Positions 45,677 through 54,644 of a DNA stretch of 54,878 bases are shown in pieces. The stretch's first letter is position 1, and every line of letters starts with the position of its first letter. The notes beneath the pieces were generated by a model. It did not search any database. It saw only the letters and a list, made by a program, of their open reading frames with translations, and was not told the DNA's origin. The position numbers and the translations under genes were made by a program. Origin of the DNA: Akkermansiaceae bacterium (lineage in GTDB: Bacteria > Verrucomicrobiota > Verrucomicrobiia > Verrucomicrobiales > Akkermansiaceae); assembly GCA_903908495.1 (NCBI GenBank), contig CAIVSK010000154.1:1-54878 (forward strand), written 5' to 3'.

Positions 45677-46432
45677 GTGAACGCCATTTGCCTGCCCCAA
45701 GCCATCAAGAAACCCAGCACCGTGACCGATTTCCCGACCATTCCGCGCCACATCGCCGTCATTATGGATGGCAACGGGCGCTGGGCCAAGGAACGCGGGT
45801 TACCGCGCCGTGAAGGCCACCGCGCCGGTGCCGAGTCGGTCCGCGAAATCATGGAGGCGTGCAAGGAACTCGGCGTCGAGTACCTCACCCTGTTCGCTTT
45901 TTCGTCGGAAAATTGGAGCCGCCCGGCCGCCGAAGTGCTGGCCCTGATGACTCTGCTTGAGCGCTTTCTGCGCGAAAAGGCCAAGGACCTCGACACCCAA
46001 AACGTCCGCCTGCAGGCCATCGGCCAACTCGATCGACTGCCAGCCAAGACCCGCACGCTGTTGGATTCAATCATTGCGCGCACCGCCGGACACACCGCCC
46101 TGACCATGGTGCTGGCCCTTTCCTACGGCTCCCGCGAGGAAATCGTCGCCGCCGCCCGCTCGCTGGCTGCCGATGCCGCCGCCGGCCGCGTGCTGCCCGA
46201 CGCCATCGATGCCGACCTGTTTTCCTCACGCCTGCAGACCACCGGCATCCCCGATCCCGACCTGCTCATCCGCACCTCCGGTGAAATGCGCATCTCCAAT
46301 TTCCTCCTCTGGCAAATCAGTTATTCCGAAATTGTCATCGTCAAAAAAAATTGGCCGGACTTCCGCCAGGGCGACCTGTTTGAGGCGGTGGAAGAATACC
46401 AGCGCCGCCACCGCCGCTACGGCGCGCTGTGA
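45677..46432 (+). CDS. uppS: Undecaprenyl diphosphate synthase (cis-prenyltransferase)
   Basis: The product adds isopentenyl units to farnesyl diphosphate to make the C55 lipid carrier for peptidoglycan. Family motifs are 'HIAVIMDGNGRWAKERGLPR' with the catalytic Asp, 'GHRAGAESVREIMEACKELG', 'YLTLFAFSSENWSRP' and 'DLLIRTSGEMRISNFLLWQI'. GTG at 45677 gives 251 residues. An in-frame GTG at 45722 ('TDFPTIPRHIAVIMDG') would give a more typical N-terminus, so the start is uncertain by 15 codons. The 3' end overlaps the convergent methyltransferase gene by 16 bp. Confidence 0.95.
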   Translation: MNAICLPQAIKKPSTVTDFPTIPRHIAVIMDGNGRWAKERGLPRREGHRAGAESVREIMEACKELGVEYLTLFAFSSENWSRPAAEVLALMTLLERFLREKAKDLDTQNVRLQAIGQLDRLPAKTRTLLDSIIARTAGHTALTMVLALSYGSREEIVAAARSLAADAAAGRVLPDAIDADLFSSRLQTTGIPDPDLLIRTSGEMRISNFLLWQISYSEIVIVKKNWPDFRQGDLFEAVEEYQRRHRRYGAL

Positions 46433-47301
46433 CGATGGCTGGAGGCGGAGATGGGTTTGCCCTGGTCGAGTGAAACGCACTGCTTGAGCGGTTCACTGCA
46501 AGGCTTGATGAAATGATACGAGCGGTAGGACAAGCCATGCTCGAGCAGCGCGGTGTAGACCCGTGACCCATGCACCCCGGCGAAATCGCGACCGAGCCCG
46601 TGGAGGAATTTGGGCAGCTTCCGCTCCAACAGGGCGATGGATCGGGCGGAATTGCAATCCATCCCGCGCAGCACTCCGGCGCTGATGTCGGTGGTGCCCA
46701 GCAATTGCAGCGGGCACCCGGCCAGCGCTTGCTCCCAGGCCGCAATCCCCTGGCTAAATCGGAAATCCGCGTACAGGAAATGCCCGCCGGGCTTGAGCAC
46801 CCGCGCCGCTTCCGCCAGAAACCGCGGCAACTGCGGATAGCAATGCGAGGCCTCCACATTGACGAGCACCTCGAACGCGCCGTCGGCAAACGGCAGCTTC
46901 TCAGCGTCGCCTTGCACGAACTCCAGCCGCTCAATCTGATGGCGCTGGCGGCAGAACGCGATGCCCGCGGCATTGAGGTCGAGCCCGATGTAGGAGGCCG
47001 GCGCAAAGGTGCGCGTGAGATAGGAGGCACCGCCGCCATGGCCGCAACTGACCTCCAGAACTGCTTTGCCGCGCAGCTCCGCCAGGGTGCCGACGTGATG
47101 ATAGAGTTGGATGCAGGCGCGGTCCGCCTCGTCCGCCGGCGCCAAGGCAATCTCCATCGGCGGCTCGGTCTCGTAGGCGTAGTTCAAAAAAACCACCCCG
47201 TCGGCCTGCAGCCGGCGGGTGAGCAGCGGATACCAGAGTTTCCAGATCGCCTTGCGGAGGGTGCGGTTGGCTAACAAGGAGTCGATGACAGGCATGGCCA
47301 T
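46417..47301 (-). CDS. Class I SAM-dependent methyltransferase
   Basis: About 294 residues, start placed at ATG 47301 ('MAMPVIDSLLANRTLRKAI'), with 47295 an alternative. Rossmann-fold motif I is 'AVLEVSCGHGGGASYL', motif II is 'SYIGLDLNAAGIAFCRQRH', and later motifs are 'FVQGDAEKLPFADGAFEVLV' and 'EAARVLKPGGHFLYADFRFS'. The overall pattern, including the N-terminal 'VVFLNYAYET' stretch, resembles phthiotriol/lipid O-methyltransferase relatives, but the substrate is not determined. Its 3' end overlaps uppS by 16 bp in convergent orientation, and the next gene on the same strand lies 55 bp upstream. Confidence 0.87.
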   Translation of the reverse strand: MAMPVIDSLLANRTLRKAIWKLWYPLLTRRLQADGVVFLNYAYETEPPMEIALAPADEADRACIQLYHHVGTLAELRGKAVLEVSCGHGGGASYLTRTFAPASYIGLDLNAAGIAFCRQRHQIERLEFVQGDAEKLPFADGAFEVLVNVEASHCYPQLPRFLAEAARVLKPGGHFLYADFRFSQGIAAWEQALAGCPLQLLGTTDISAGVLRGMDCNSARSIALLERKLPKFLHGLGRDFAGVHGSRVYTALLEHGLSYRSYHFIKPCSEPLKQCVSLDQGKPISASSHRHSAP

Positions 47302-47356
47302 GATGAAACACCACCGGCATCGATCTGACCATGCCAAAATCGCGGCGCATCCCGCC

Positions 47357-49387
47357 TCACCGGGGGGCGGCGGCCAATTCCAGCTGCTCCCGCAGTTCCT
47401 TCATCATCTGGTTGGCCACCTCGCATTCGTAGCGGGTGAAGCCGTTCGCGGTGAGTTGGGTCATCTCGTCGCAGCGCTCCCAGCCGGCCTGCGCAGCCTG
47501 ATAGACGGGCATTGAGGCCATCAGCAACAACATACCGCAGGCATAACTCGGAATCAGCGTCAGCGCCACCACGGCGCGGGAAAACTGGCGGCTGAAAGTC
47601 GCCGCCAAGGCCCGCGCCAGGCTGATTAGAATCACCAGCACCAACGGTGCCAGCAAGGCCAACTTCAACCCCAGATAGATGTTCAGCTGGGTCAGCGGCA
47701 GCGCCGTGAGCCCGAGCAGTGGCACCACCGCAGCCGCCGCCGCCACTGCCAGCCAGCCCAGGCGCGAAGGGTCACGCCAAATCGTCAGCGCCGCCGCCCG
47801 CCGCTGGAGCCGCCACCGCGCGATGAGAACGGGCACCGCCAGCAGCAGCAATGCCAGTGCCAGAAAATCCGCCGTCGGCACCATCCAGCCCAGCCCTTTG
47901 AGGCCCCAGTCCTGGCCGCCCAGCGGGGTCCAGCGCAGCAGCGCCGTGACGTACCCGAACGGCAGCAGCACGCCCGCACCTAACATCCATGCCCAGTCCA
48001 CCGGCAACAGCAACTGGTTGATCCGTTGCGCCAAGCGCAGCGCCACCCGCGGCAAACAAAAGCGAAACAGCGCGACGGCCAGCAGCCCCACCCCCAGCAG
48101 CAAGCACACAGCGAGCGACCCAACCCGCGCCAGCAACAAATGCTCCGCCATCCGGCCCGGTTTCAAGTCGGCATCGGGCAGCAGCGGCGGCGACTTCACT
48201 TGGTTTTGCAACCGACAGACCGAACCGGCCCACACACTGCTCCGCAATGCCACCGCATCATCCCGCTGCAAGTTCTTGCGGTCATCCAACCATTTGGTTA
48301 GACTGCCATTAACTCTCTCAAGCCGGCCCGCGGCTTCTTCCAGCTGCAATTTCCGCGCCGCCGCCGCCAAATTCCGCAACTGCGTGGCCGCGCTGAAATT
48401 GCGCAGCAGCATCTCGATCGCTGTGGGATCCGGAATCCTCACGAACGTCGCCATGAAGGCGTCGGCATCCCCCAGCAATTGCCTGAAGCCATCAGCGTCA
48501 CCCGCTTCACCCAAGCGCCAGGCCTGCGCCGCTATGGCGTCGGACAGGGTGCGCAAGTCCAAATTCATGCCGAAATAGTCCTGCAGAAAGACTGCCGACA
48601 TCACCCGCGAAATCTGATCAGGCTGCCGCAGCAAGGGCACCCGCGCGGCGATGAATTCCTTTTGCCGGTTCACAAACGCCTTTTGGCTGGCGGCCTGCCG
48701 CAGCAGGGCCAACGCCTCTTGCAGCTTCGCCTCATCCAGGATTTTCCACGCGGGTGCCTCGCCCGCCTTTCTGGCGGCACTGGTCTGACGTTCCCGTTGC
48801 ACCGCATCCCGGGCCAGGGTGCCCGCCGCGTGATAGGTGAACCAGGCATTGTCCGGATCCAAGCGCTGGGCGGTTGCCAAAAAATCCTCCGGCAATGACC
48901 CCTGGTTTTCGCCGCGCCACGCAAACGCATACGCCGCATAATTGGCTGCATCGGCGGGCGCGCTGACGCACAACGCCTGCATTTGCCCGGACTTCAATGG
49001 TTGTGACAAATCTCCAAACAACAAGAACCGCTCGCCCTCATTCAAGCCGCCGGCGATCACCTCGCGCGATTCCGCCAGCGTCCCGAATGCCCAGGATTTC
49101 TGAAATCCAAACGACCACAGCGCCCGCTCGTACCGCCACACCTCATGCACCGCCCCCACCAACACCCATGCCGACATCAACACCAGCGCCACCAGCAATC
49201 CCCGACGCCACTGCGGACGCCCCCGGCGGGCATCCACAGCATCCCAGCGCGCTATCATCCCGGCGCGGCCCGGGTGCGACACCTGCACCATGTCTTCCAG
49301 CATTTTCAGGCCGGACTGGCGCTGCTCGGGCGTCGCCGCTAGCGCTCGCAGCGCGGTTTCCGCCAATCGGTCGGTGGGTTCAAACAT
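47357..49387 (-). CDS. Multi-spanning membrane protein of unknown function
   Basis: The 676-residue product, read from ATG 49387 ('MFEPTDRLAETALRALAATP'), has one helix at about 62-81 ('RGLLVALVLMSAWVLVGAVH'). A long soluble helical region (about 90-430) follows, with TPR-like stretches such as 'LPEDFLATAQRLDPDNAWFT'. Six further hydrophobic segments occupy the last ~250 residues ('LAVCLLLGVGLLAVALFRFC', 'LALALLLLAVPVLIARW', 'LKLALLAPLVLVILISLARA'). The frame upstream of 49387 translates hairpin repeats and is rejected. I do not recognise the family. The N-terminal half could be a periplasmic or extracellular sensor domain, judged only by topology. Confidence 0.75.
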   Translation of the reverse strand: MFEPTDRLAETALRALAATPEQRQSGLKMLEDMVQVSHPGRAGMIARWDAVDARRGRPQWRRGLLVALVLMSAWVLVGAVHEVWRYERALWSFGFQKSWAFGTLAESREVIAGGLNEGERFLLFGDLSQPLKSGQMQALCVSAPADAANYAAYAFAWRGENQGSLPEDFLATAQRLDPDNAWFTYHAAGTLARDAVQRERQTSAARKAGEAPAWKILDEAKLQEALALLRQAASQKAFVNRQKEFIAARVPLLRQPDQISRVMSAVFLQDYFGMNLDLRTLSDAIAAQAWRLGEAGDADGFRQLLGDADAFMATFVRIPDPTAIEMLLRNFSAATQLRNLAAAARKLQLEEAAGRLERVNGSLTKWLDDRKNLQRDDAVALRSSVWAGSVCRLQNQVKSPPLLPDADLKPGRMAEHLLLARVGSLAVCLLLGVGLLAVALFRFCLPRVALRLAQRINQLLLPVDWAWMLGAGVLLPFGYVTALLRWTPLGGQDWGLKGLGWMVPTADFLALALLLLAVPVLIARWRLQRRAAALTIWRDPSRLGWLAVAAAAAVVPLLGLTALPLTQLNIYLGLKLALLAPLVLVILISLARALAATFSRQFSRAVVALTLIPSYACGMLLLMASMPVYQAAQAGWERCDEMTQLTANGFTRYECEVANQMMKELREQLELAAAPR

Positions 49388-49533
49388 GCCCGCCTTGTAG
49401 CGACGCGCCCGCCGCGGGTCAAGGCCGACGTAGCCACCGACCGCAGGCAGCCTGCCCAATACTGCTGACTTAGCGGGAGGATAGGCATCCTGCCTGTCAT
49501 GGACGACGGGCTTCCAGCCTGTCGTTTCACCAC
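49388..49533. repeat. REP-like hairpin cluster (hairpins at 49443-49525)
   Basis: Three small hairpins: gcaggc-a-gcctgc (49443-49455), aggca-tcc-tgcct (49483-49495) and acgacgggct-tcc-agcctgtcgt (49503-49525, nine Watson-Crick pairs and one G-T). The 11-mer ggcatcctgcc (49485-49494 region) is the reverse complement of ggcaggatgcc in the 42.8-kb repeat stretch. The block lies between the membrane-protein gene and the transposase stub. Confidence 0.72.
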
Positions 49534-49731
49534 TCCGGGGAATAAGCTCAGACCGATCACATAATAGACCACCAGGGCAGCCGGCAGATCTCGCACCCGC
49601 TTGTCCGTCTTGCCGCATTCCTCGAGGACAGCCCGGACCGCCGGGAGGGGGTAACACAGCGACAGGACCCCGACGCTGAGATGTTCGGTGGCGGTGTTTC
49701 CTTGGGAGATGATTTTCGCATGCCTTGCCAT
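49534..49731 (-). pseudogene. IS4-family transposase, N-terminal stub
   Basis: From ATG 49731, the minus strand reads 'MARHAKIISQGNTATEHLSV', 'VRAVLEECGKTDKRVRDLPA' and 'ALVVYYVIGLSLFPGV'. This is the IS4 transposase N-terminal domain, with its 'RxRxLP...VVYYVxxLxLFPG' pattern. The match stops abruptly where the hairpin repeats begin, so about 65 codons remain of a protein normally 350-450 residues long, with no DDE catalytic domain. Confidence 0.85.
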
Positions 49732-49877
49732 GCAGGCAAATATCAACCTTTCCGAAGTAACGTCAAGCGAAGTGGACAGTATTGGGCGGGACGCCCACCC
49801 CTTTTTCCACGCCCATGAAGCCGGCGCACCAGGCGTTGGAGGTCAGTTCTTCCTCTCTTCCAGCATCTTGGGTCTTC

Positions 49878-51110
49878 TCACCCCACCAGCGCCTGCACTC
49901 GGCGGCAGACTTCCTCGACGTTGGCACGGGAGTTGAAGGCGGAGATGCGAAAATATCCTTCGCCGCCAAAACCAAAACCGGAACCGGGCGTGATGACCAC
50001 CTGCGCTTCAGATAACATCTTGTCGAACATGTCCCAGGAACTGAGCCCGGCCGGGCAACCGACCCACACATAGGGCGCGTTGACCCCACCAAACACCGGC
50101 AGCCCCACCGCCGCGCAAGCCTCGCGCAGGAGCTTGGCATTGCCCATGTAATGATTGATCAGGGCCGCCACCTGGGCCTTGCCCTCAGCCGAGAAAACCG
50201 CGGCAGCAGCCTTCTGCACCGGATAGCTCGCACCATTGAACTTGGTGCTGTGGCGGCGCGACCAGAGTTGATGCAAAGACACGCGGCCGCCCATGCCATC
50301 GCTGCCGCTAACGGTTTTCGGGATGACCACATACGCGCAACGCACACCAGTGAATCCACCGTTTTTCGAGAACGAGCGGAACTCAATGGCACACTCGCGC
50401 GCTCCTTCAATTTCAAAGATCGAGCGCGGGATCGCCGGATCCTGAATATACGCCTCGTAAGCCGCATCGAACAGAATGATCGCATCGTTGGCCCGCGCAT
50501 AGGCGACCCACGCCTCCAATTGGCCCCGCGTCGCCACGGCTCCGGTCGGATTGTTGGGAAAACACAGATAGATGATATCCACATGCTCGTTAGGCACGTC
50601 CGCCACGAAGCCGTTGGCGGCATTGCAGGGCAGGTAGACCAAGCCGCCATAGGCACCCTTGGCATCCGCCTCGCCGGTGTTGCCAGCCATCACGTTGGTG
50701 TCCACATACACCGGATAGACCGGATCGGTGATGGCGATGAGGTTGCCCTTGCCGAAGATATCGAGAATGTTGCCGGTGTCACATTTGGATCCATCCGAGA
50801 TGAACACCTCGTCGGCGCTTATGCCCAGCCCGGCAAACGGATTGTCCACGATCGCTTGGCGCAGAAACTCGTAGCCCTGCTCCGGGCCATAGCCCTTGAA
50901 CGTCTCGCGGCAGGCCATTTCCGCCACGCCGGCATGCATCGCCTCAACGGCGGCCGCCGGCAGCGGTTCGGTCACGTCGCCAATGCCGCAGCGGATGATG
51001 CGCTCGGCCAGCGCAGGATTGGCGTCGCCGTAGGCGCGCACCCGGCGGGCAATCTCGGGAAACAAGTAACCGGCTTTGAGCTTGAGAAAATTCGCGTTGA
51101 TGATGGCCAT
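49878..51110 (-). CDS. dapL: LL-diaminopimelate aminotransferase
   Basis: The 410-residue PLP enzyme converts tetrahydrodipicolinate and glutamate directly to LL-diaminopimelate, replacing the DapD/C/E steps on the way to meso-DAP and lysine. Evidence includes the family N-terminus '[18 protein letters not shown]', '[20 protein letters not shown]', the substrate loop '[10 protein letters not shown]', '[20 protein letters not shown]' and the PLP-binding Lys249 in '[20 protein letters not shown]'. Length is typical. It diverges from the heparinase-like gene across a 144-bp shared promoter region. DapL is the usual route in Chlamydiae/Verrucomicrobia, Spirochaetes and some others, which fits the inferred host. 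Confidence 0.96.
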   Translation of the reverse strand: MAIINANFLKLKAGYLFPEIARRVRAYGDANPALAERIIRCGIGDVTEPLPAAAVEAMHAGVAEMACRETFKGYGPEQGYEFLRQAIVDNPFAGLGISADEVFISDGSKCDTGNILDIFGKGNLIAITDPVYPVYVDTNVMAGNTGEADAKGAYGGLVYLPCNAANGFVADVPNEHVDIIYLCFPNNPTGAVATRGQLEAWVAYARANDAIILFDAAYEAYIQDPAIPRSIFEIEGARECAIEFRSFSKNGGFTGVRCAYVVIPKTVSGSDGMGGRVSLHQLWSRRHSTKFNGASYPVQKAAAAVFSAEGKAQVAALINHYMGNAKLLREACAAVGLPVFGGVNAPYVWVGCPAGLSSWDMFDKMLSEAQVVITPGSGFGFGGEGYFRISAFNSRANVEEVCRRVQALVG

Positions 51111-51254
51111 GGCGCGATCGACATAGCAGTGGTTCCGCCGCCGCGCAAGCGCCGAGACAGCCGGGACCGCTGCGCTCCGCCAAACGCGCCTGCGAAGAAT
51201 CTCCCCAGCGCACGAAATGAAACACCCGCCCCGCCCGCAGCGTATCCCATTCCC

Positions 51255-52991
51255 ATGCGCACCCTGTTGGTTTTCACCCTGTCCGTGGGTTTCCTATCGG
51301 CTACCCAGCCCCCCCATCCCCGCTTGTTTTTCCCGCCGGACGCCGTCGCCCCGCTCAAAGCGCGCATCGCCGCAGACCCCTTGGCCAAACAACTCGACGC
51401 CACCGCCATCGGCCAGGCCGACGCCTGCCTCACCGATCGCGCCGTGCGCTACGAGCTGGCCGACGGCAAGCGCCTGCTGTCGGAATCCCGCCGCGCCATC
51501 CGCTGCGTCCTGCTCACCGCCTACGCCTGGCGCATGACCGGCGACGCCCGCTACTTCGAGCGCTGCGTCGGCGAACTGGATGCCGCCTGCGCGTTCAAGG
51601 ACTGGCACCCGAGCCATTTCCTCGACGTCGCGGAAATGGCCACCGCAGTGGCCATTGGCTACGACTGGCTCTATCCCAAACTCAGCTCCGAGCAACGCCA
51701 ACGCTATGAAAAGGCCCTCATCGCCGATGGCCTGTCCGCCGTCGCCAACCGCAAGGATGGCTGGTGGAAGGGCGCAACTAACAATTGGTCGCAGGTCTGC
51801 AGCGGCGGCATGATGCTCGCGGCCGATGCGGTGAGCGAGGTGGATCCCGTTCTATCAAAATCAATGATTGCCCACTGCCGCCACCTCACCCAAACCTGCG
51901 AACGCTTCTACAAGCCCGAGGGCGCCTATCCCGAAGGCCCCGCCTACTGGCACTATGGCACGACCTATCATGTGCTGGCGATGGCGCTCATGGAGCGCGA
52001 CGAACCGCTCAAGCTCGACCCGATCTGGAAAATGACCGGCAATTTCCTGTTGCACGCCACCGGATCCAGCGGCATGCCCTTCAATTATGCCGACGCCGGC
52101 CCCGGCCAGGCCGAATGCTCGCCGGCCCAAACGTGGCTCGCCACCCGCACCCACGATCCGCTGGCCATCACCGCCGTGCGCGCCCTGCTGACCCGCCGCT
52201 TTGCGCCCAGCGAGAAACACCCGCCGGGCGATCGCTTCCTGCCGCTGACCCTGCTGTGGTTGCCGGCCGCCTCCCCCGCCCCGGATCCCGCGCTGCATGC
52301 CAGCTTCCAAGGCGAGCAATCCCTCGCCTTCTTCCGCAGCGATTGGAGCAACAACGCCCTCTGGCTCGGCATCAAGGGCGGCACACCCGCCGCCTCCCAT
52401 GGTCACATGGACTGCGGCTCGTTTGTCCTCGATTGGGCCGGCTCCCGCTGGTTCCACGACCTCGGCTCCGACGATTACAACCTGCCCGGCTACTTCGGCA
52501 ACCAGCGCTTCTCGTATTTCCGCCTGCAAAACCTCTCCCACAACACCCTCATCATCGGCGGCAAGCTCCAAACCCCCAAGGCCAAACCCTGCCCGCTCAC
52601 CCCAATCGAAACGCGTGGCACCACAGCCAGTACCACGATCAATCTAACAAATGCCTACCAGGGCCAGTGCACGCAAGCCACCCGCAAGGTCGAGTTCAAC
52701 GCCAAACCGCCACAACTCAATCTAACCGACCACGTGCTCGCACCGACAGGCCCCGTGCGCTGGCAAGCCATCACCGACGCCAAAGTGAGCGTTGCCGGCC
52801 CGCTCGCCACCTTGGAAAAGGACGGCCACCGGCTCATCCTCACCTGCGCCAGCCCCACCCTCGTGTGGCACCTCGCCGACGCCACCTCGCCCAACCCAGC
52901 CGAGAAGAGTAACCGGAACAGACAAATCCTCTCCATCGAAGCGCCGGCGGCCGCCGACCTCACGCTCAGCGTGCGCATCGTCGCCGAGTAG
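51255..52991 (+). CDS. Exported heparinase II/III-like polysaccharide lyase
   Basis: The 578-residue product starts with a signal peptide ('[16 protein letters not shown]') followed at once by '[20 protein letters not shown]', the typical N-terminus of heparinase II/III-family lyases. An alpha-toroid domain (about 20-360) includes '[17 protein letters not shown]' and '[20 protein letters not shown]'. The beta-sandwich domain begins with '[18 protein letters not shown]' and contains '[20 protein letters not shown]', the His/Asp signature of Hepar_II_III. These enzymes cleave uronic-acid polysaccharides by beta-elimination; the specific polymer is unknown. The longer frame to 50151 is antisense to dapL and is rejected. 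Its stop lies 8 bp from that of the convergent hydF gene. Confidence 0.9.
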   Translation: MRTLLVFTLSVGFLSATQPPHPRLFFPPDAVAPLKARIAADPLAKQLDATAIGQADACLTDRAVRYELADGKRLLSESRRAIRCVLLTAYAWRMTGDARYFERCVGELDAACAFKDWHPSHFLDVAEMATAVAIGYDWLYPKLSSEQRQRYEKALIADGLSAVANRKDGWWKGATNNWSQVCSGGMMLAADAVSEVDPVLSKSMIAHCRHLTQTCERFYKPEGAYPEGPAYWHYGTTYHVLAMALMERDEPLKLDPIWKMTGNFLLHATGSSGMPFNYADAGPGQAECSPAQTWLATRTHDPLAITAVRALLTRRFAPSEKHPPGDRFLPLTLLWLPAASPAPDPALHASFQGEQSLAFFRSDWSNNALWLGIKGGTPAASHGHMDCGSFVLDWAGSRWFHDLGSDDYNLPGYFGNQRFSYFRLQNLSHNTLIIGGKLQTPKAKPCPLTPIETRGTTASTTINLTNAYQGQCTQATRKVEFNAKPPQLNLTDHVLAPTGPVRWQAITDAKVSVAGPLATLEKDGHRLILTCASPTLVWHLADATSPNPAEKSNRNRQILSIEAPAAADLTLSVRIVAE

Positions 52992-52999
52992 CGGCGGAC

Positions 53000-54244
53000 T
53001 CATTGGCGTCCTCGCTTTTTCAATTCCTCTTGGTACGCGTCGAGGGCCGACGGGAACGGCTGCAGCGCGCGCTCGAAGATGCCCAGAGTGTAGGCGATGC
53101 TCAGGCCGTAATTGGTGATGGGCACACCCACATGCAGGCAGACCGCGATGCGCGAGAGCATTTCACGCCGGTTGTGAACGCAAGCCCCACAGTGAATCAC
53201 CAGCTTGTAATCGGCAATGTTGGAAGGAAAGTCATGCCCCGAGTAGTGGTCGAATCGCAGCTCGCCACCGACGTATTGCATCAGCCAACCCGGGATTTTC
53301 ACCCGTCCGATATCGTCCCCTATCGGGTGATGGGTGCACGCCTCACAGACCAGCACCCGGTCGCCGTGCCGGAGGTCGTCAATATGGGTGGCACCGCGCA
53401 CCATCTCCGCAAGGTCGCCCTTGACCCGGGCAAACAGGATGGAAAACGAGGTCAGCCAGATATCCCCGGGCGTGTCGCCCACTACCCGCAGGAACGCCTG
53501 CGAGTCGGTGATGACCATTTTCGGCTTGCGGTTCAGGCGGCTGAGCGCCTCGGCCAGTTCATGCTCCTTGACCACCACGCACCATGCGTCGCTATCGAGG
53601 ATGTCGCGGATGGTTTGCACCTGCGCCAGGATGAGCCTGCCCTTGGGTGCTTCCAAATCAATGGGGACGACGAGCACCGCGACTTCCCCGGCAGGCAGCA
53701 GATCCCCCACGAGGGTCGGATTGCCGACGAACGCCTCGGGGGCGCTGCGGATGATCGCCTCGCGCAGTTCGAGAATGCCTTCGCGCCGGGTAGCCACACT
53801 GCGCACTGTGCCCACGTTCGCCGCCGCGAGCCACGCCAGCGTCGCGGCATCAGGCTCCCACAGGTCTGCTTTGTTGAAAACCACGATGACAGCCGTCCGG
53901 CGGGTCTCGAACTCCCCCAACAGGGCGGCCTCAAACTCGTTCCAACCGTCGCTCCCACAGACCAAAATGGCAAGATCGGTACGGTCGAACACCCGTCGCG
54001 TGCGCTCGCTTCTCAGCTCGCCAAGCTCGCCCACGTCGTCCACACCGGCCGTGTCTATGAACAACACCGGCCCGATCGGCAGCAGCTCCATGGCCTTCTC
54101 CACCGGGTCGGTCGTCGTCCCGGCAATCGCGCTGACAATCGAGACATCCTGCCGGGTCAGCGCGTTGAGCAGGGATGACTTGCCGACGTTGCGCCGACCG
54201 AAAATCCCGATATGCAGCCTCAGAGATTTTGGGGTACTCTCCAT
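53000..54244 (-). CDS. hydF: [FeFe]-hydrogenase maturation GTPase HydF
   Basis: The 414-residue product, from ATG 54244 ('MESTPKSLRLHIGIFGRRNV'), has a TrmE/Era-like GTPase domain: P-loop 'GRRNVGKSSLLNALT', switch 'AGTTTDPVEKAMEL', 'LFIDTAGVDD' and 'VFNKAD'. A dimerisation domain follows, then a C-terminal iron-sulphur domain with 'CEACTHH' and 'HCGACVHNRREM' (Cys303, His305, Cys352, Cys355), the CxH...HCxxC signature of HydF. HydF is the scaffold on which the 2Fe subcluster is built before transfer to [FeFe]-hydrogenase. HydE, HydG and the hydrogenase are not in the window. Its presence suggests fermentative or facultative hydrogen metabolism. Confidence 0.95.
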   Translation of the reverse strand: MESTPKSLRLHIGIFGRRNVGKSSLLNALTRQDVSIVSAIAGTTTDPVEKAMELLPIGPVLFIDTAGVDDVGELGELRSERTRRVFDRTDLAILVCGSDGWNEFEAALLGEFETRRTAVIVVFNKADLWEPDAATLAWLAAANVGTVRSVATRREGILELREAIIRSAPEAFVGNPTLVGDLLPAGEVAVLVVPIDLEAPKGRLILAQVQTIRDILDSDAWCVVVKEHELAEALSRLNRKPKMVITDSQAFLRVVGDTPGDIWLTSFSILFARVKGDLAEMVRGATHIDDLRHGDRVLVCEACTHHPIGDDIGRVKIPGWLMQYVGGELRFDHYSGHDFPSNIADYKLVIHCGACVHNRREMLSRIAVCLHVGVPITNYGLSIAYTLGIFERALQPFPSALDAYQEELKKRGRQ

Positions 54245-54563
54245 ATTTTTGCTGAAATCTGCTAGTATCTGCCACGAAAAACCGTTGCCGTCCACGCCCG
54301 GGCGCAGTTCCCTCAGCCAGAGTTGAAAACGGGATTGAATACTACAAATGCGTCAGGCACAACCGAAAAATGCGCAACGGCTAACGACCCGTCACTCCAA
54401 CCAGCCCTACATGGTGTCAGACAAATTATTAAATTTGCTTGCGGCGTCTCCACTCAGATGCTATTATGTGCAACATCGTGCCGCCAGCCCGCTGCTGTCG
54501 GGATGGGTTTGAGGTTTCACAGCAGCCTCCAATCCACGATTCAACTCCAATAGCATCACGCTC
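54245..54563. other. Less GC-rich gap upstream of hydF
   Basis: No gene is supported in these 319 bp. Base composition is visibly lower in GC than the rest of the window from about 54,240. Short frames on both strands have no recognisable content. Confidence 0.5.
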
Positions 54564-54644
54564 ATGAGACGCGCACGCTGGCTGGCACCGTGGAAGGATT
54601 CTTCTGAGAAGCCGGTGATCTATCACTGCATCCGTCTAACATAA
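54564..54644 (+). pseudogene. IS200/RAYT-like (Y1) transposase, N-terminal stub
   Basis: A 26-codon frame reads 'MRRARWLAPWKDSSEKPVIY' then 'HCI' before diverging into a stop. The pattern (basic start, then 'YHCI', usually continuing SRVV) is the N-terminus of Y1-type transposases common in Verrucomicrobia. The catalytic HUH and Tyr regions are absent. The remaining bases to the window end show no further supported gene. Confidence 0.5.

Noticed and set aside
50151-51254. N-terminal extension of the heparinase-like protein
   Set aside because: This part is antisense to dapL and has no similarity to lyases; the signal peptide starts at 51255.
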